A stretch of DNA of 64,000 nt, taken from the NCBI GenBank assembly GCA_963970005.1, contig CAXAMN010023695.1, forward strand, positions 415,082 through 479,081, written 5' to 3'. The first letter of the stretch is position 1. Each line of letters begins with the position of its first letter. Of the stretch, positions 34,001-44,219 are shown one piece after another. Origin of the DNA: Durusdinium trenchii. Taxonomy: Eukaryota; Sar; Dinophyceae; Suessiales; Symbiodiniaceae. Made by a program: the position numbers and the translations under genes. The notes under the pieces are model-generated. The model saw nothing but the letters and a program-made list of their open reading frames with translations, ran no database searches and had not been told where the DNA came from.

Positions 34001-34535
34001 CGACAGCCCGGCTAAGCCATGTGCAAATGCCGGAATGCGAACTTTTCCTGATTGAGACCTTGAGGGGCCCGGCTCTCAGATCACATGGGGTGTGCTTTGA
34101 AGTCAAGTCGCACAGCTGGGTGGGTTTCTTTCGGTCTCTCTGCCTTTCTGACCATCGGCAATGAAAAAATTCAAGAAAGTGAGGTAAAACAAACTTCTTT
34201 GAGCTCGAAAGTTGAAAGCTCAGGTTTCTTGGGTGAGCATGGGTTCCGTTCTCTCACGAAAACGCGCTTGTTTTCCGGCTATGTTTGAGCCACTTGTATC
34301 GGTTTGTCACACTGATAAGAACAGATCTTCAACTGTTCTCTCTGTGTGTGTCATCCTGTACGCAGGGGCCATGCTAACATGTGACACCCCGCCTTAGGGA
34401 TCAGCAGTCTTTTAGCTGTGCCCTACAACAGTCCATCGTGTGAGACTCTGTATTCTCTCAGTTCTGCGGCTTCAGATCATGCCACGAGCACTGATTGCAT
34501 TGCTTTGCTTTGCCAGTTCATCAAACATTCTGAAT
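31038..34535. other. Non-coding stretch, no firm gene
   Basis: No frame has a known domain. Two adjacent minus-strand frames (31682-31945 and 31933-32229) read like protein but no splice pair joins them in phase. GT/TG-rich sequence with alternating CATG palindromes lies near 33825-33885. Confidence 0.45.
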
Positions 34536-35069
34536 TCATTCTTCTGGATCGACGTTTTCCTTGTCGTCCTGTTCATTGGTGCCATCAGCTTCATCATCTG
34601 CCTCTGCACCTGCTTCTCGGAAGTATTCTTCCTCTTCATCAACGTCCATTGGATCGTAGTGCCACTCGATCCATGCGTCGGGATCTTCACTTTCTTCTAT
34701 AGGGCCTCCTACCCCAATCCTCTGCTCTTCTGTCTCATCATTTGCCTCCTCTTCTGCTTCTTCTTCTTCCTCATTGTCTGTGTCATCTTCTCCTCCTGGA
34801 CTTGTTTCATTGTCCGTGAAGAAATCCAGACTTGGCCCGTTCTCAATCCACTTGTTGACTGTAATGGTCGCTGAGTGGTAGGCCAATGGATCTTGCCTGC
34901 CACACAACAAAAGCAAATACTGCAAGTAGCGAAGTGTGTTTCTTGCAGCTCGAATGTCACTTCTCAAGTCAGGATCCCTCTGGTATTCAAGACTTCTGAT
35001 GTGTTCATTCAAGTTCCGACACGCCAGAGTGAGTGAAACCAGAAAACCATCGTCCTCATCGAACCTAGT
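34536..35069 (-). CDS. Acidic protein segment downstream of gag, unrecognised
   Basis: A minus-strand frame open from just after the in-frame stop at 35070-35072 gives about 177 residues. The first part is helical (LNEHIRSLEYQRDPDL, AARNTLRYLQYLLLLCGRQD); the rest is extremely acidic, with glutamate runs (EEEEEAEEEANDETEE) and WIEWHYDPMDVDEEEEYF, and ends ENVDPEE. I do not recognise the family. It lies about 200 bases downstream of the gag-like frame on the same strand, so it may be a 3' coding part of that element whose pol was deleted, or an exon of an unrelated gene. No ATG starts the frame; an AG|A acceptor near 35068 is possible. Confidence 0.4.
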   Translation of the reverse strand, partial: TRFDEDDGFLVSLTLACRNLNEHIRSLEYQRDPDLRSDIRAARNTLRYLQYLLLLCGRQDPLAYHSATITVNKWIENGPSLDFFTDNETSPGGEDDTDNEEEEEAEEEANDETEEQRIGVGGPIEESEDPDAWIEWHYDPMDVDEEEEYFREAGAEADDEADGTNEQDDKENVDPEE

Positions 35070-35273
35070 TTAAACCATGTAGTGTCATTCTCCACGTCTC
35101 CATAGCTCTCGGCATAACGCTCTGCACTAGGGCTGGTTGAAACTACACATACCTACTCTGCAACTCTAATGGCTCAAGCTAGTGACTTGCAAGAGTGAGC
35201 ATGCCAGCTGATACGCCTAGGCCCAGCCCTTGCTGCAGTGAAGAAGGGATGGTGGCACAGACCTGCGCCTTCC

Positions 35274-37586
35274 TTACGCTGGCAGGAGAGAAGCTGCCCA
35301 TTGAGGTAGTGCTGAATGCACATACCGGCATTCGGGGTTTTGAAAATGCCTTATTAGCAGAGCTCCCCTATTTGGGATGCAGTAGCAGTTCTCTCGATCT
35401 TCTTCTTCGGCTTTCCACTTCAGGAATTCTTCCTGCCTCTGACGCTGGATCTCTCGTCCATGCTCCAAAGCCTGGGCTCTTCTTTCTGATCGATACAGAG
35501 CCTGCGCCTTTCGGCGTTCTTCCTCTTCCTTCTCTCGGCGGGCAAGTTCCTTCTCCCATTCGATCGCTTCCGCTTCTCGCTCGGATGATAGCTCGGTGCG
35601 AAACAAATGGGCTCGCTGGTCGTCGGTCAGGTGCTCCAGATACTTCGGTACTTTCTTCGCACCCGATCCTGACGCCGTTGACTCCTTCTCTCTCTTGAGG
35701 GTCGCGGTACCCCTCTCTGCTTTCCTGAGCAGATCTTGGGCTTTCTGAGCCAACACTTCTTCTGCCACCGCTTTTTGCTCTTCGGTAAGCGGTCGACTTT
35801 TCGCTTTGGGTTTGGTCGGCGGTGTCTTCGGACCAGGAACCGATGGTGTCTTCGGCTCCGGAATCTCCTCCGGCTTGGCGATCACTTCCAAAATTTCTTC
35901 CAGCTTGACACTCGCCGGACTCGTAGCTGCCATCACCGGACCAGGAACTGGCGGCTTCTTTGGCGACGGAACAGGTGGCTGCTTGGCCGGTGGTTGCCAT
36001 CCGGGCGGCGGCACTGGCGGCGGCTGAGGGCCAATAGGCCGAGTCTTGGCTTTGATCGGTAAGATCGAAGGCGTCTTCCGCTGCTTGACCGATTCGTCCA
36101 ATCTCTTCAGGTTCTCCTCTGTCAGCTCGAGGACTGGCGGATCGGCTGTCTCCGACATCCATTCGGAAGTACTGGCATCGGTCACGCTCAGAGCTGCGTT
36201 GCCGGCTGGCCTCAACAGTGACCTGACCTGGGACGTGAACTTCACTTTCTCCTTGTCTTGGGGTCTTCGCTTCATGAAGTAAGCGGTCCCAGGCTTGATC
36301 TCCTGTCTTTTCGCGACAACCTCTCCCTCCGGCGTGGCGCCGATCCTGACGATGGTCTCGCTCGTGATCCGTTCTCTTCCCGTCAAGCCCGATGACGGTC
36401 GGCTCTTTGGACCTTCGCTCGGGGCCGGAGCACTCTCCGGAAAAGCTCCGGGGATCTCTTCCATATCCCCAACATCCGAGGCTTCCCCATCGTGACTCCC
36501 CTTTGGGGCTTGATCTCGACGAACTCCTTTTTCACGCGAGAATCGGACGCTTTCGGTTGCGGACGCGCCTTTGGCGCGATCCAAGCACGATGCTAGTGCT
36601 GCACACTGATCTCGCAAGCGTGCAAACTCCTGTGTAAGGAACAAACAGGTGTCCAACGGGTTCTTGACACTCCCTGCTGATGGACATCCAAGTTGCTTCA
36701 GCCCATTCACATCAAGTCTCATCACTGCTTCCCGCAGTGACAGTGCTTCCGCTCGAGTCGTGACTCCAAGCAAGTTGTTGATTCTCCTGAACAGCTCATA
36801 TCCGCAAGTGAGTCCTCCCTGCTCTCGTTCCTGCAGGACTGCGAGGTCCAATCCTCTCTTGTATCCTGACATTGCTTGTTTCATCCAGTGATACAGTTTA
36901 CTACTCCTCACTGCGGCTTCGGGGGCAAGTTTCCCTTGCTCAATGGTAGTTGTTTGTTTCACTGCCTCTTGCAATTCCGCTGCGTAGCACTCATCCAGAA
37001 GACACGACCACGATCCAAATCGCTCTCGGAAGGATAACCAGGTGTTGATCTCATGTCTTCTTCCTGAATCTTTGATCTCAAGTTGTGGACAGTTCGGTAT
37101 GTAACTCTCCATCTTTCCTCCACTGCTTCCAGAATATTTTGAGTCAGATTTCTTGGGCGCTGAGGTGAACAGTGATCCTGCTCTCGGTGTACTGGACGTA
37201 GCAGCTTGAGCTTGGTCTTTCAAGACATCAGTCTGCATCTGAACCAAACCTGAAACTAGCTTGGTCAGTTCTGAAATTTGTGTTCCTTGTCCAGCGATCA
37301 AGTTCTGCTGTTGAACAATATTTTGATGCTGGTTTCTCAATACTTCGATCAACGCTTCCTGTGTCAATCCCTGTCCTCCGGTAGGACTCGCAGGCATCTG
37401 AGGTGAGTTGAAATTATCTTGAAACGTTCTCCCCCTTGGGGTAGGGCTGTTCGGTACCGGTATCTCTGCAGCAGCACTCTCTGCTGGATCTGGTGGTGGA
37501 GACCTTTCTCGACCTGTGTACTCTTCCATACTCACTGGTCGCCTCCTCGTTGGCGATGCTGTCCGTCGTTCGGTAGGACTGGACAT
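35274..37586 (-). CDS. Retrotransposon Gag-like polyprotein
   Basis: An intact frame of 770 residues from the ATG at 37586-37584 (MSSPTERRTASPTRRRP). Order: a Ser/Pro/Arg-rich N-terminus; a glutamine-rich coiled coil (EVLRNQHQNIVQQQNLI, ISELTKLVSGLVQMQTDVL); a globular part with INTWLSFRERFGSWSCLLDE and GYELFRRINNLLGVTTRAEA, like the capsid core of dinoflagellate copia and gypsy Gag proteins; a long proline-rich linker (PPPVPPPGWQPPAKQPPVP); and a charged C-terminal helix with EREAEAIEWEKELARREKEE. No zinc knuckle is seen. A primer binding site stands only 18 bases before the ATG, confirming an LTR element. The frame is unbroken, unlike every other element frame here. The matching pol is absent downstream. 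Confidence 0.7.
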   Translation of the reverse strand: MSSPTERRTASPTRRRPVSMEEYTGRERSPPPDPAESAAAEIPVPNSPTPRGRTFQDNFNSPQMPASPTGGQGLTQEALIEVLRNQHQNIVQQQNLIAGQGTQISELTKLVSGLVQMQTDVLKDQAQAATSSTPRAGSLFTSAPKKSDSKYSGSSGGKMESYIPNCPQLEIKDSGRRHEINTWLSFRERFGSWSCLLDECYAAELQEAVKQTTTIEQGKLAPEAAVRSSKLYHWMKQAMSGYKRGLDLAVLQEREQGGLTCGYELFRRINNLLGVTTRAEALSLREAVMRLDVNGLKQLGCPSAGSVKNPLDTCLFLTQEFARLRDQCAALASCLDRAKGASATESVRFSREKGVRRDQAPKGSHDGEASDVGDMEEIPGAFPESAPAPSEGPKSRPSSGLTGRERITSETIVRIGATPEGEVVAKRQEIKPGTAYFMKRRPQDKEKVKFTSQVRSLLRPAGNAALSVTDASTSEWMSETADPPVLELTEENLKRLDESVKQRKTPSILPIKAKTRPIGPQPPPVPPPGWQPPAKQPPVPSPKKPPVPGPVMAATSPASVKLEEILEVIAKPEEIPEPKTPSVPGPKTPPTKPKAKSRPLTEEQKAVAEEVLAQKAQDLLRKAERGTATLKREKESTASGSGAKKVPKYLEHLTDDQRAHLFRTELSSEREAEAIEWEKELARREKEEEERRKAQALYRSERRAQALEHGREIQRQRQEEFLKWKAEEEDRENCYCIPNRGALLIRHFQNPECRYVHSALPQWAASLLPA

Positions 37587-37603
37587 TCTTCCTGGGAGCT
37601 CCA

Positions 37604-37616
37604 CGCTCCGCTACCA
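37604..37616 (-). other. Primer binding site of the second element
   Basis: On the minus strand TGGTAGCGGAGCG, matching the copia element's site in 12 of 13 bases. It fixes the orientation and the 5' end of the gag-bearing element. Confidence 0.75.
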
Positions 37617-38000
37617 CGAAAAAGATCGGGTATATATACGGTAGACTACCTACCTCCCCTGGATCTTTAGCTCACAACAGGCTCTCACACTCGTCCGGTA
37701 CGGTACGAAACCTTTCCCTCACACTTCCGAATACTTCGGAAAACTTCAAACGCTGCACAAGCTGCTCTCAGACACTCGCACCCTTTTCTTACACTAGCCA
37801 AACGAATTGGCCTTGAGCCAAAACATATCCCGTAGCATTAAACTATACAAAGAATACACGAAAAACATATTAAAAGTCTCTTAAAGCATCTCCACACACA
37901 AAGAACTCTTTCAAAACTTCCGACTACGCTACAAGTCGCTTTCAAACAATTAAGAAACAAAATGTTGTACCGCCAGGTTCCAAATCTTTCACAAACAAAC
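37617..38000 (-). repeat. LTR-like region of the second element, approximate
   Basis: Directly upstream of the primer site on the minus strand. It contains GGGAGGTAGGTAGTCTACC, similar to the 3' part of the copia LTR, and TTTTGGCTCAAG at 37823-37812. The outer boundary and a partner LTR were not found, so the end is a guess. Confidence 0.5.
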
Positions 38001-39248
38001 TCAAACGAAATTTATGCGTCGCAAACTGCAAGCATCGAGCGAGGTGGACATCCCGACATGGAATTTCTTCAGGTCTGATTCTTGCCCAAGGAATTCAGTT
38101 GTTGCAATGCCAAGCATGCGGCGGAAAAGTCTCTTCTCGTTGCACAACCCTTTCAACTGATTGCACGAACGAAGCGAGAGGCATATCAGTGGCCATGCAG
38201 TGGAGGCAAAAGCAAACGAAGAGAGCTTGCTGACCAGGGTGCTGCATTCTCCTCCGAAGGGAGGGAGTTGCCACTGGGCAGAGTGGCCCTTTGTCTCCTC
38301 GTGGGGCGAAGCAAACCGCACTTCTCTGTCCGTGCGCTTCTTTGCTGGAACTGTTGTCTTGGACTGATTTGAGGATTTTGCGGCGCCGGAGCCCGGGTAG
38401 TCACAGAGCCCACAACAGCTGCGCTTGCTCTTCTGCCTGTGGGTTGCTAGGTGTCCACTTTCCTTGTCCCCGAAGGCGACTGAGCAGGGGTCCACCAGCT
38501 GCAGGGCTGGTTTCCATGGATTGCACGAAGGTTGCCAATCAAGCCATCGAACGAGACTCGACGAAGAGTAGGTGAACTCTCCACCTAGAAACGGAGCTGT
38601 CGCTGGTGGAGTTGGGCTTGCAGACGCTATCCTGTACCTTTTAGGTGGACCTGCGGCAGTCGTAGGACTCCTCCTACCTCCGGAGACGAAACAAAGTCAT
38701 CGATATGACCATCAGCTTCACGTCTAGACTCTCCAGATCCGTCTTCTGTCTCTTCCTTCTTCCTGAACGACTCGCCATGGTCGCAAACACCTCAGACTCG
38801 ACTGCTCTGGACACCAGACTCTCTTCGATCTCATGTCCAAGACTCTGTAGACCTCTCCAGGCCGTGCAACAGACTCATCTTCACCCCGCTGGGCCCTGCT
38901 GGGTGTCAAGATGACTGAGGTACCTGTGATAGGGAGCAAACACAAGCTCCGCTGCCACGTGAAAGTTTGACACACAAACTCCTGACGAAAAATCAAAAGC
39001 TCTTGTGCTCAAAAAGACCTGGTCAGTCAGTGTCTCAACGACCCGAGTCGAAAAGAAAGAAAAAGCAGGCAAAAACTTGGACAGATGCTCCTGCAGTTGC
39101 TTGGGGAGCAGCAAAGGCTTCACTATACGGAGGAGATCCCCCATACAGGCCTGATTGATTTCATCCGGAATGTTCACAAAGCCGGTTCTCGGAATTTCTG
39201 TTGTGTTTTTGAGGCTAAGTTTGGCTTCGAGGAAAGAAGCAAGTTTAT
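38001..39248. other. Unassigned stretch before the gap
   Basis: No recognisable domain. On the minus strand near 38946-38959 the string TGGCAGCGGAGCT resembles the primer sites of the two elements, so another degraded LTR element may begin there. Frames are short. Confidence 0.35.
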
Positions 39249-39648
39249 NNNNNNNNNNNNNNNNNNNNNNNNNNNNNNNNNNNNNNNNNNNNNNNNNNNN
39301 NNNNNNNNNNNNNNNNNNNNNNNNNNNNNNNNNNNNNNNNNNNNNNNNNNNNNNNNNNNNNNNNNNNNNNNNNNNNNNNNNNNNNNNNNNNNNNNNNNNN
39401 NNNNNNNNNNNNNNNNNNNNNNNNNNNNNNNNNNNNNNNNNNNNNNNNNNNNNNNNNNNNNNNNNNNNNNNNNNNNNNNNNNNNNNNNNNNNNNNNNNNN
39501 NNNNNNNNNNNNNNNNNNNNNNNNNNNNNNNNNNNNNNNNNNNNNNNNNNNNNNNNNNNNNNNNNNNNNNNNNNNNNNNNNNNNNNNNNNNNNNNNNNNN
39601 NNNNNNNNNNNNNNNNNNNNNNNNNNNNNNNNNNNNNNNNNNNNNNNN
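39249..39648. other. Assembly gap of 400 N
   Basis: Exactly 400 undetermined bases, which looks like a placeholder. The true distance and content are unknown, and the opposite orientations of element parts on its two sides may be due to mis-joining. Confidence 0.99.
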
Positions 39649-40189
39649 AAACAGGGTGGAGGAGTAATTGTATTGGAGGAAACAAGCGGAGGAGCATTAC
39701 ACTCCTCCACATTTTGTTGTTGTGTAAGAGAGATCATGCCGTTTCACAAGCTGTTTTTGGTGTTTTTCTCGAGTAGAATTTCAGCGGAGGAGCGGAGGAG
39801 TAGTTACGAAGATGATTTTGACGCCAGCGGGAGAGAATCCTTCGACGCCGCCAGAAGCGCTTCAAGCGCCATTTGTCGAGGAAGAGATTGCGTACTGAGG
39901 GGGTGCTCTGGTTGGTCTAAAGAATTGCAAGTTATTTTGAGGCCAGAAACGGTGTCAACAAAACTTCTACCAATCATGAAATTCCCACTCCTTCTAATGC
40001 TGGTCGCACTGAGGTCTGCTCGAGAGAGATTCGCCTTGCCTTCGTCAGCACTCGGGTGTGCATTGCAATTGTGCAAATGGACACCCACGTCCCAGCAGAC
40101 ACCACACAGAGGAAACTGAGAGCCAACCTGTGGGAATTTAAAGAACTGAGGAGCGAAGACTCCACTTGAAAAAAACCGCGAAGAAAGCT

Positions 40190-40550
40190 ATGGAGAGTTT
40201 TGGCTTGTTTGAATGACGTTCGTAGCTTTTGTGTTTCCATGTGTTTGTAGATTGTGTATAAGGTGTCCGAGAACACCCCAAGATGTTTAGACTATGCTCT
40301 TAGTTGTTTCAGCTGTTTTTTTGGAACCTTTATGAAGCCTAGAACTGTTTTGAGTGTGGTTTTGCATGTCCAAAAATGTCCCGAGAACATTTGTGAAGCT
40401 TGAAAAACGTTCGTCACTTGGCTCAAGTGTGCGGCGAAAAGTGTGCGTGTCTTTCGGACAAGAGGTAAAGACGCGAAGAAGCGCGATGTCCGAAGCGTCG
40501 GACGCGAAGGAAGATATGATGTCCAAAGCGTCCAGGTTCCTCCCAAAAGG
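40190..40550 (+). repeat. LTR-like segment, low support
   Basis: T-rich sequence with GTTCGTAGCTTTTGTGTTT, similar to GTCTTTGTAGCTTTTGTGTG near 50500, and TTGGCTCAAG at 40418-40427. It precedes pol-like coding sequence on the same strand. Boundaries are not defined. Confidence 0.35.
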
Positions 40551-40619
40551 GGGAGTCGAGCCGTCTACAAGAGCCAGAGCGCATTTTTCGAATCCAGCAT
40601 TCGACGTCGTGCGCAGAAA

Positions 40620-41881
40620 GAAAATCGTTTGCACCGTAGCACGGGTTGATGCTGGCAGTGAAAGCCTTCGATACGCCGCAGCAAACGCTTGTCATGTCCA
40701 CAATGCATTTCAGCTGCAAGCCAACAGTTCACTGACACCGTATCAACGCATGCGCACAGTGTAACCAGTTCCAGAGAAGTCCCAAACACCAATCGTGTGA
40801 TGCCATTTGGATGTTTGGTTTTTGCCAGGCCGACTGATGGGCACTTGGAAAAGGTCAGAGAAGCAAACGCTCGTCACTTTGTTCCAGGCATTTACTTGAC
40901 CCCAAAGTTATCTTCATCAGGTCACTTCGTTGCCTTCGAAGGTTCACAGGATGAGACTGTGGTTGTGCCTGTTCGAGACTTGAAGATTGCTTCACCGATT
41001 CGTTTTGTCGCTGGACTTGGGATGTTGTGTGAAATTCCGAATTCTAAGAGTGGAGTGAAGCCAGACAGGATTGAAAGACTGCCGAATGATCTTTCGAAAC
41101 CCCAGAAGTTGGTTGATTTGCGCATCCATGAAGGGGAACCGCCTTGGTATTGGAGTGAAGTGAATAAGACTTCGAGATGTCCAGCTTGTTCGAACGGGAG
41201 TGAAACAGGTCATTCAGTGAAGTGTCGGAATCGTTACAAAAAGTATCTCGAAGAAGAGTACAAACGGATAGTACCGATCGAAGACGAGTCGTCTGCCCGT
41301 CGTGCCTGAAGGATTGGAAGAAGGCTTGGATACCGAAGAAAAGCCTGAATCTCAGCAAGAGTCGGGAGAAAGAGTTCCAGAATCAGAGTCAACGAGAGAA
41401 GAGGAAAAGAAAGTCTATCGATGATGAGTGGGACAGATTTCATCGCGAGCATGAAGAGAAAGAGACTGGAGAGAGATCTCCAGAGTTTGATGATGTTCCG
41501 TTCCATGCGCCAAAGGGACAGGAAGCGGATACCGAACCGACACCAATGCAAGAGGATCCAACGAATCCATATGAGATCGGAAAGAATCCGGAACCTATCG
41601 AGGATGATCGGATGAGTGAAGGCTATGAGCCAACAGAAGTACCAGAAGGGTACAGAGCACCCGAGTCACCCGGGGAGAGGCCCATGGAGATTGATTTGTT
41701 CCAGAAAATCCCAAGAAGAGGAAAGAACCGAAATCATGACCATTGGGAAGTTGACCTTGACAAGCTTGTGTTGAGGAGAGTTCATTCGTACCATGGCAGG
41801 AGGTTGCACAGCAACTTGACATCCTGGCGGTACATGAAGACCTTTCTGAGGACCTTCGCACTATGTTTCAAACAGCCATAG
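40620..41881 (+). pseudogene. End of an LTR-element integrase/pol polyprotein
   Basis: The first part reads LRYAAANACHVHNAFQLQAN and LTPYQRMRTV, the helix and P-Y-x-R block at the end of a retroviral-type integrase core. After one frameshift near 40765-40795 follow MPFGCLVFARPTDGHLEKVR, FVPGIYLTPKLSSSGHFV and VVPVRDLKIASPIRFVAG, a post-integrase region I associate with dinoflagellate LTR polyproteins, then a possible zinc module CPACSNGSETGHSVKC. A second frame change near 41290 leads to an acidic stretch (EEKETGERSPEFDDV, MEIDLFQKIPRRGK) ending near 41881. Catalytic reverse transcriptase is absent, perhaps inside the gap. It is a 3' remnant on the plus strand, opposite to the gag-bearing element at 35-37.6 kb. 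Confidence 0.6.
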
Positions 41882-42119
41882 GCATCCTCCCCACAGACGA
41901 CCAAAGAGATTTTCATAAGGTGCAAGGCATTGCTTTCAGCCGGATCCCTGGGCAGAAGGCACCGGTTGAAACGGTTGCCCCGATAATCCTGGACTCCACG
42001 TATGAGACGCAGACTTGGACTCCTCATTGGGAAACCATGCTATGGCACATGGCACAGTCCCCAGTGTCACCCCCTCCGAGTAGGATCCAAATTAACTGTG
42101 GTGGCCTTGGGGGAGCACA

Positions 42120-43175
42120 TTGGACAGCCCAACCATCCCAGCATTCCATTGTACCCACCCGAGAGTGAATGGGACTTGTGTCTATGGCCCCTCCTTGGCA
42201 CCCGCAGATCGGTGCGGCGAGCAGGTCACAGAGGTTGCTGCAGGCCATACGACTAGTCTGCGTGAGCTTGCGATGCTAATGTCATACACTGCTGACCCCT
42301 GCGAGTGCTGGGAAAAGCTTGGCTATGGCCGAGCGGCCATCCTGTATCGCAGAACACAAGTGGTCCTGGAGGCCTCCAGGCAGTTGCCAGCCCAGCAGAG
42401 TACCTCACGCTGCCTTTCTGAGTGGGTTGCGGTGGAAGCTTTTGTCGGTTCAGCCGGCGCGTATCCTCATGTGTCTGCCATATTTGTCGCGCATTGGGAA
42501 TGGCGCAAATGCAGGGGGGCTGTATGCCCCCTCCACGTTTCATGTTGAAGGTTTTAGCGCAGGCAGTTACACTGGAGCCATTGGGCGCAATAGCCATGCC
42601 CAAGGGAGTGTTTGGAGCGTTGATGGAGGTTGCGTCCCCTGGCCGGTATGACATTCACCTTGTTCACGCGGAGGAGGATGCCCTGTGCAACGTCGCAATC
42701 CCTCCTCACCAAGGGTGAAAAGTCGCTTCTAGACGAGCGGCACCCTGTACACAGTAGTGGCCTTCTGTTTGGCTATGCAGCGGACGGATGCACAGAGCCA
42801 GATTGGCTGGTCCTTCCCGATGGAACCCAACCGAACGCCTGGCGGCTCCTACATGCAGCTCGCAAAGGGGGTGAAAGGTTTTGTGTTGGCAGTTACAGCC
42901 GCTACACCCCAGGGCAAGTTGATGACGCTGCCAACAAAGCCAAGGAGTATCACTTCGAATCACTGCGCAAAATCTACTTCTACGATGCTTGGAGATGGAA
43001 GATTGAGCTGAACCAACCGGAATCCCTCCTCCACCTCCCCCCCCCAGTCCAGGCCTATTGCAAAATGGCTGCTACTGGCGCCATAGACAGACGTGCCCAT
43101 CTAACACCACTGAATCGCATAACGCACATGCGGGGGTTACCCTGGCTGAAATCAGTCTCACTGACACCAACCTAG
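42120..43175 (+). pseudogene. Alpha/beta-hydrolase-like part of a decayed multi-domain ORF
   Basis: Coding sense hops between frames. The first part is AGHTTSLRELAMLMSYTADP and YRRTQVVLEASRQ; then FHVEGFSAGSYTGAIG (near 42538-42585) gives a G-x-S-x-G nucleophile elbow, followed by LGAIAMPKGVFGALMEVASP, YDIHLVHAEEDALCNV and, after another shift, LLHAARKGGERFCVGSYSRY. The elbow, the following strand and the HLVHAEEDALC block fit a serine hydrolase fold. At least two frameshifts break it between 42540 and 42720, so it is probably dead. I recall a similar GFSAGSYTG family being frequent in predicted proteins of Symbiodiniaceae. Substrate unknown. It is the first module of the chain that runs to about 48.4 kb. 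Confidence 0.5.
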
Positions 43176-44219
43176 GGAAGTGAGGGAGATACTCCTCCGA
43201 GTGAGGTACCTGAGCCGGACAGCAGAGGTCAAGTAACAGCATCCCCTACCTCTCCCATTGCCATAGGCAGCACAGATGAAGAAGATATCTGCCCTCAGAA
43301 CAACGATACGGAGCCATCTGAGGAAGATGCACAGGTAGAGACAGTCACCTCCATGAGCGAAGGGGACAAAACTCGGAGGGTGTCATGGATGCAATCCCGA
43401 TGAGTCCAGCTGCCATAGAAGCGGCAACGGCTGCAGGACAACAAGTGCAAACGGAAGGGGAACGAGCGGAAGAAACAGAGAGTGGCACCACGGATGAAGT
43501 AATTGATATTGATGTCTGTGAAGAGGCTACACCTGCGCAGGTTTCGAGCACCACTGTCGAGGCAAGGGTAGCGTCGCCTGCGCCAATACCGGCACCAGGC
43601 TCGACAGCTCCCCCCCAAAGGGGTGGACCCGGAAAGCGCATCCTCCAGCTGTCCGACAAGCCTGTCCGATCAGGAACACCAGAGTGCAGCTGAGGCACCT
43701 ATCCCCCAAGGAGCTTCACCGCCAAGGCCGCAAGGGCCCTGCCGGTTAAATCCAAAGCAGCCAAACCGGCCATGGGCCAGCAATGGAGAGACCCAGAACA
43801 AGGGCTGACAAACGCACTCCATGCCCGACTCCAAACACCTCCGGCGCCGCCAACAGGTCTGCTCAGTATGGTGACAGCCAGACCTCCCACAATGGGTGCA
43901 ACCAATCCTCAAATGCCTGCAGCTTCTACCGGTGACCCACACACTCACACACCAACAGAGGCTGCTGCCCCCACCAAGGAAATATACCTCCAGGAGGAAG
44001 AAGAGCAGTCTGGATCGGCAGACACAGAGATTACTCGACTTGCAGAGAGCAGAGAGCGATGCACGTGGTACATCGTTACCAAACACTTTCAGTCGAGATG
44101 ACTGCGCGGGCAAGTGCAGAGACTGCAGAGAAGCTCGAAACCTTGCCCCCAGTGGCACCCCCGGTCAGTTTGTATGCCAACCTGCCGCAGGAGTGGCCCT
44201 TAGCACGCCTTAGTGTCCA
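43176..44219 (+). pseudogene. Low-complexity linker of the decayed chain
   Basis: Successive short frames on the plus strand read as acidic and Pro/Ala/Thr-rich protein: GSEGDTPPSEVPEPDSRGQV, STDEEDICPQNNDTEPSEED, then AAIEAATAAGQQVQTEGERA in another frame, PAPIPAPGSTAPPQRGGPGK, and QEEEEQSGSADTEITRL near 43995. Frame changes occur near 43390, 43690 and 44100. This is the composition expected of a disordered linker between the hydrolase-like module and the next folded module. No function is assigned. Confidence 0.4.
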
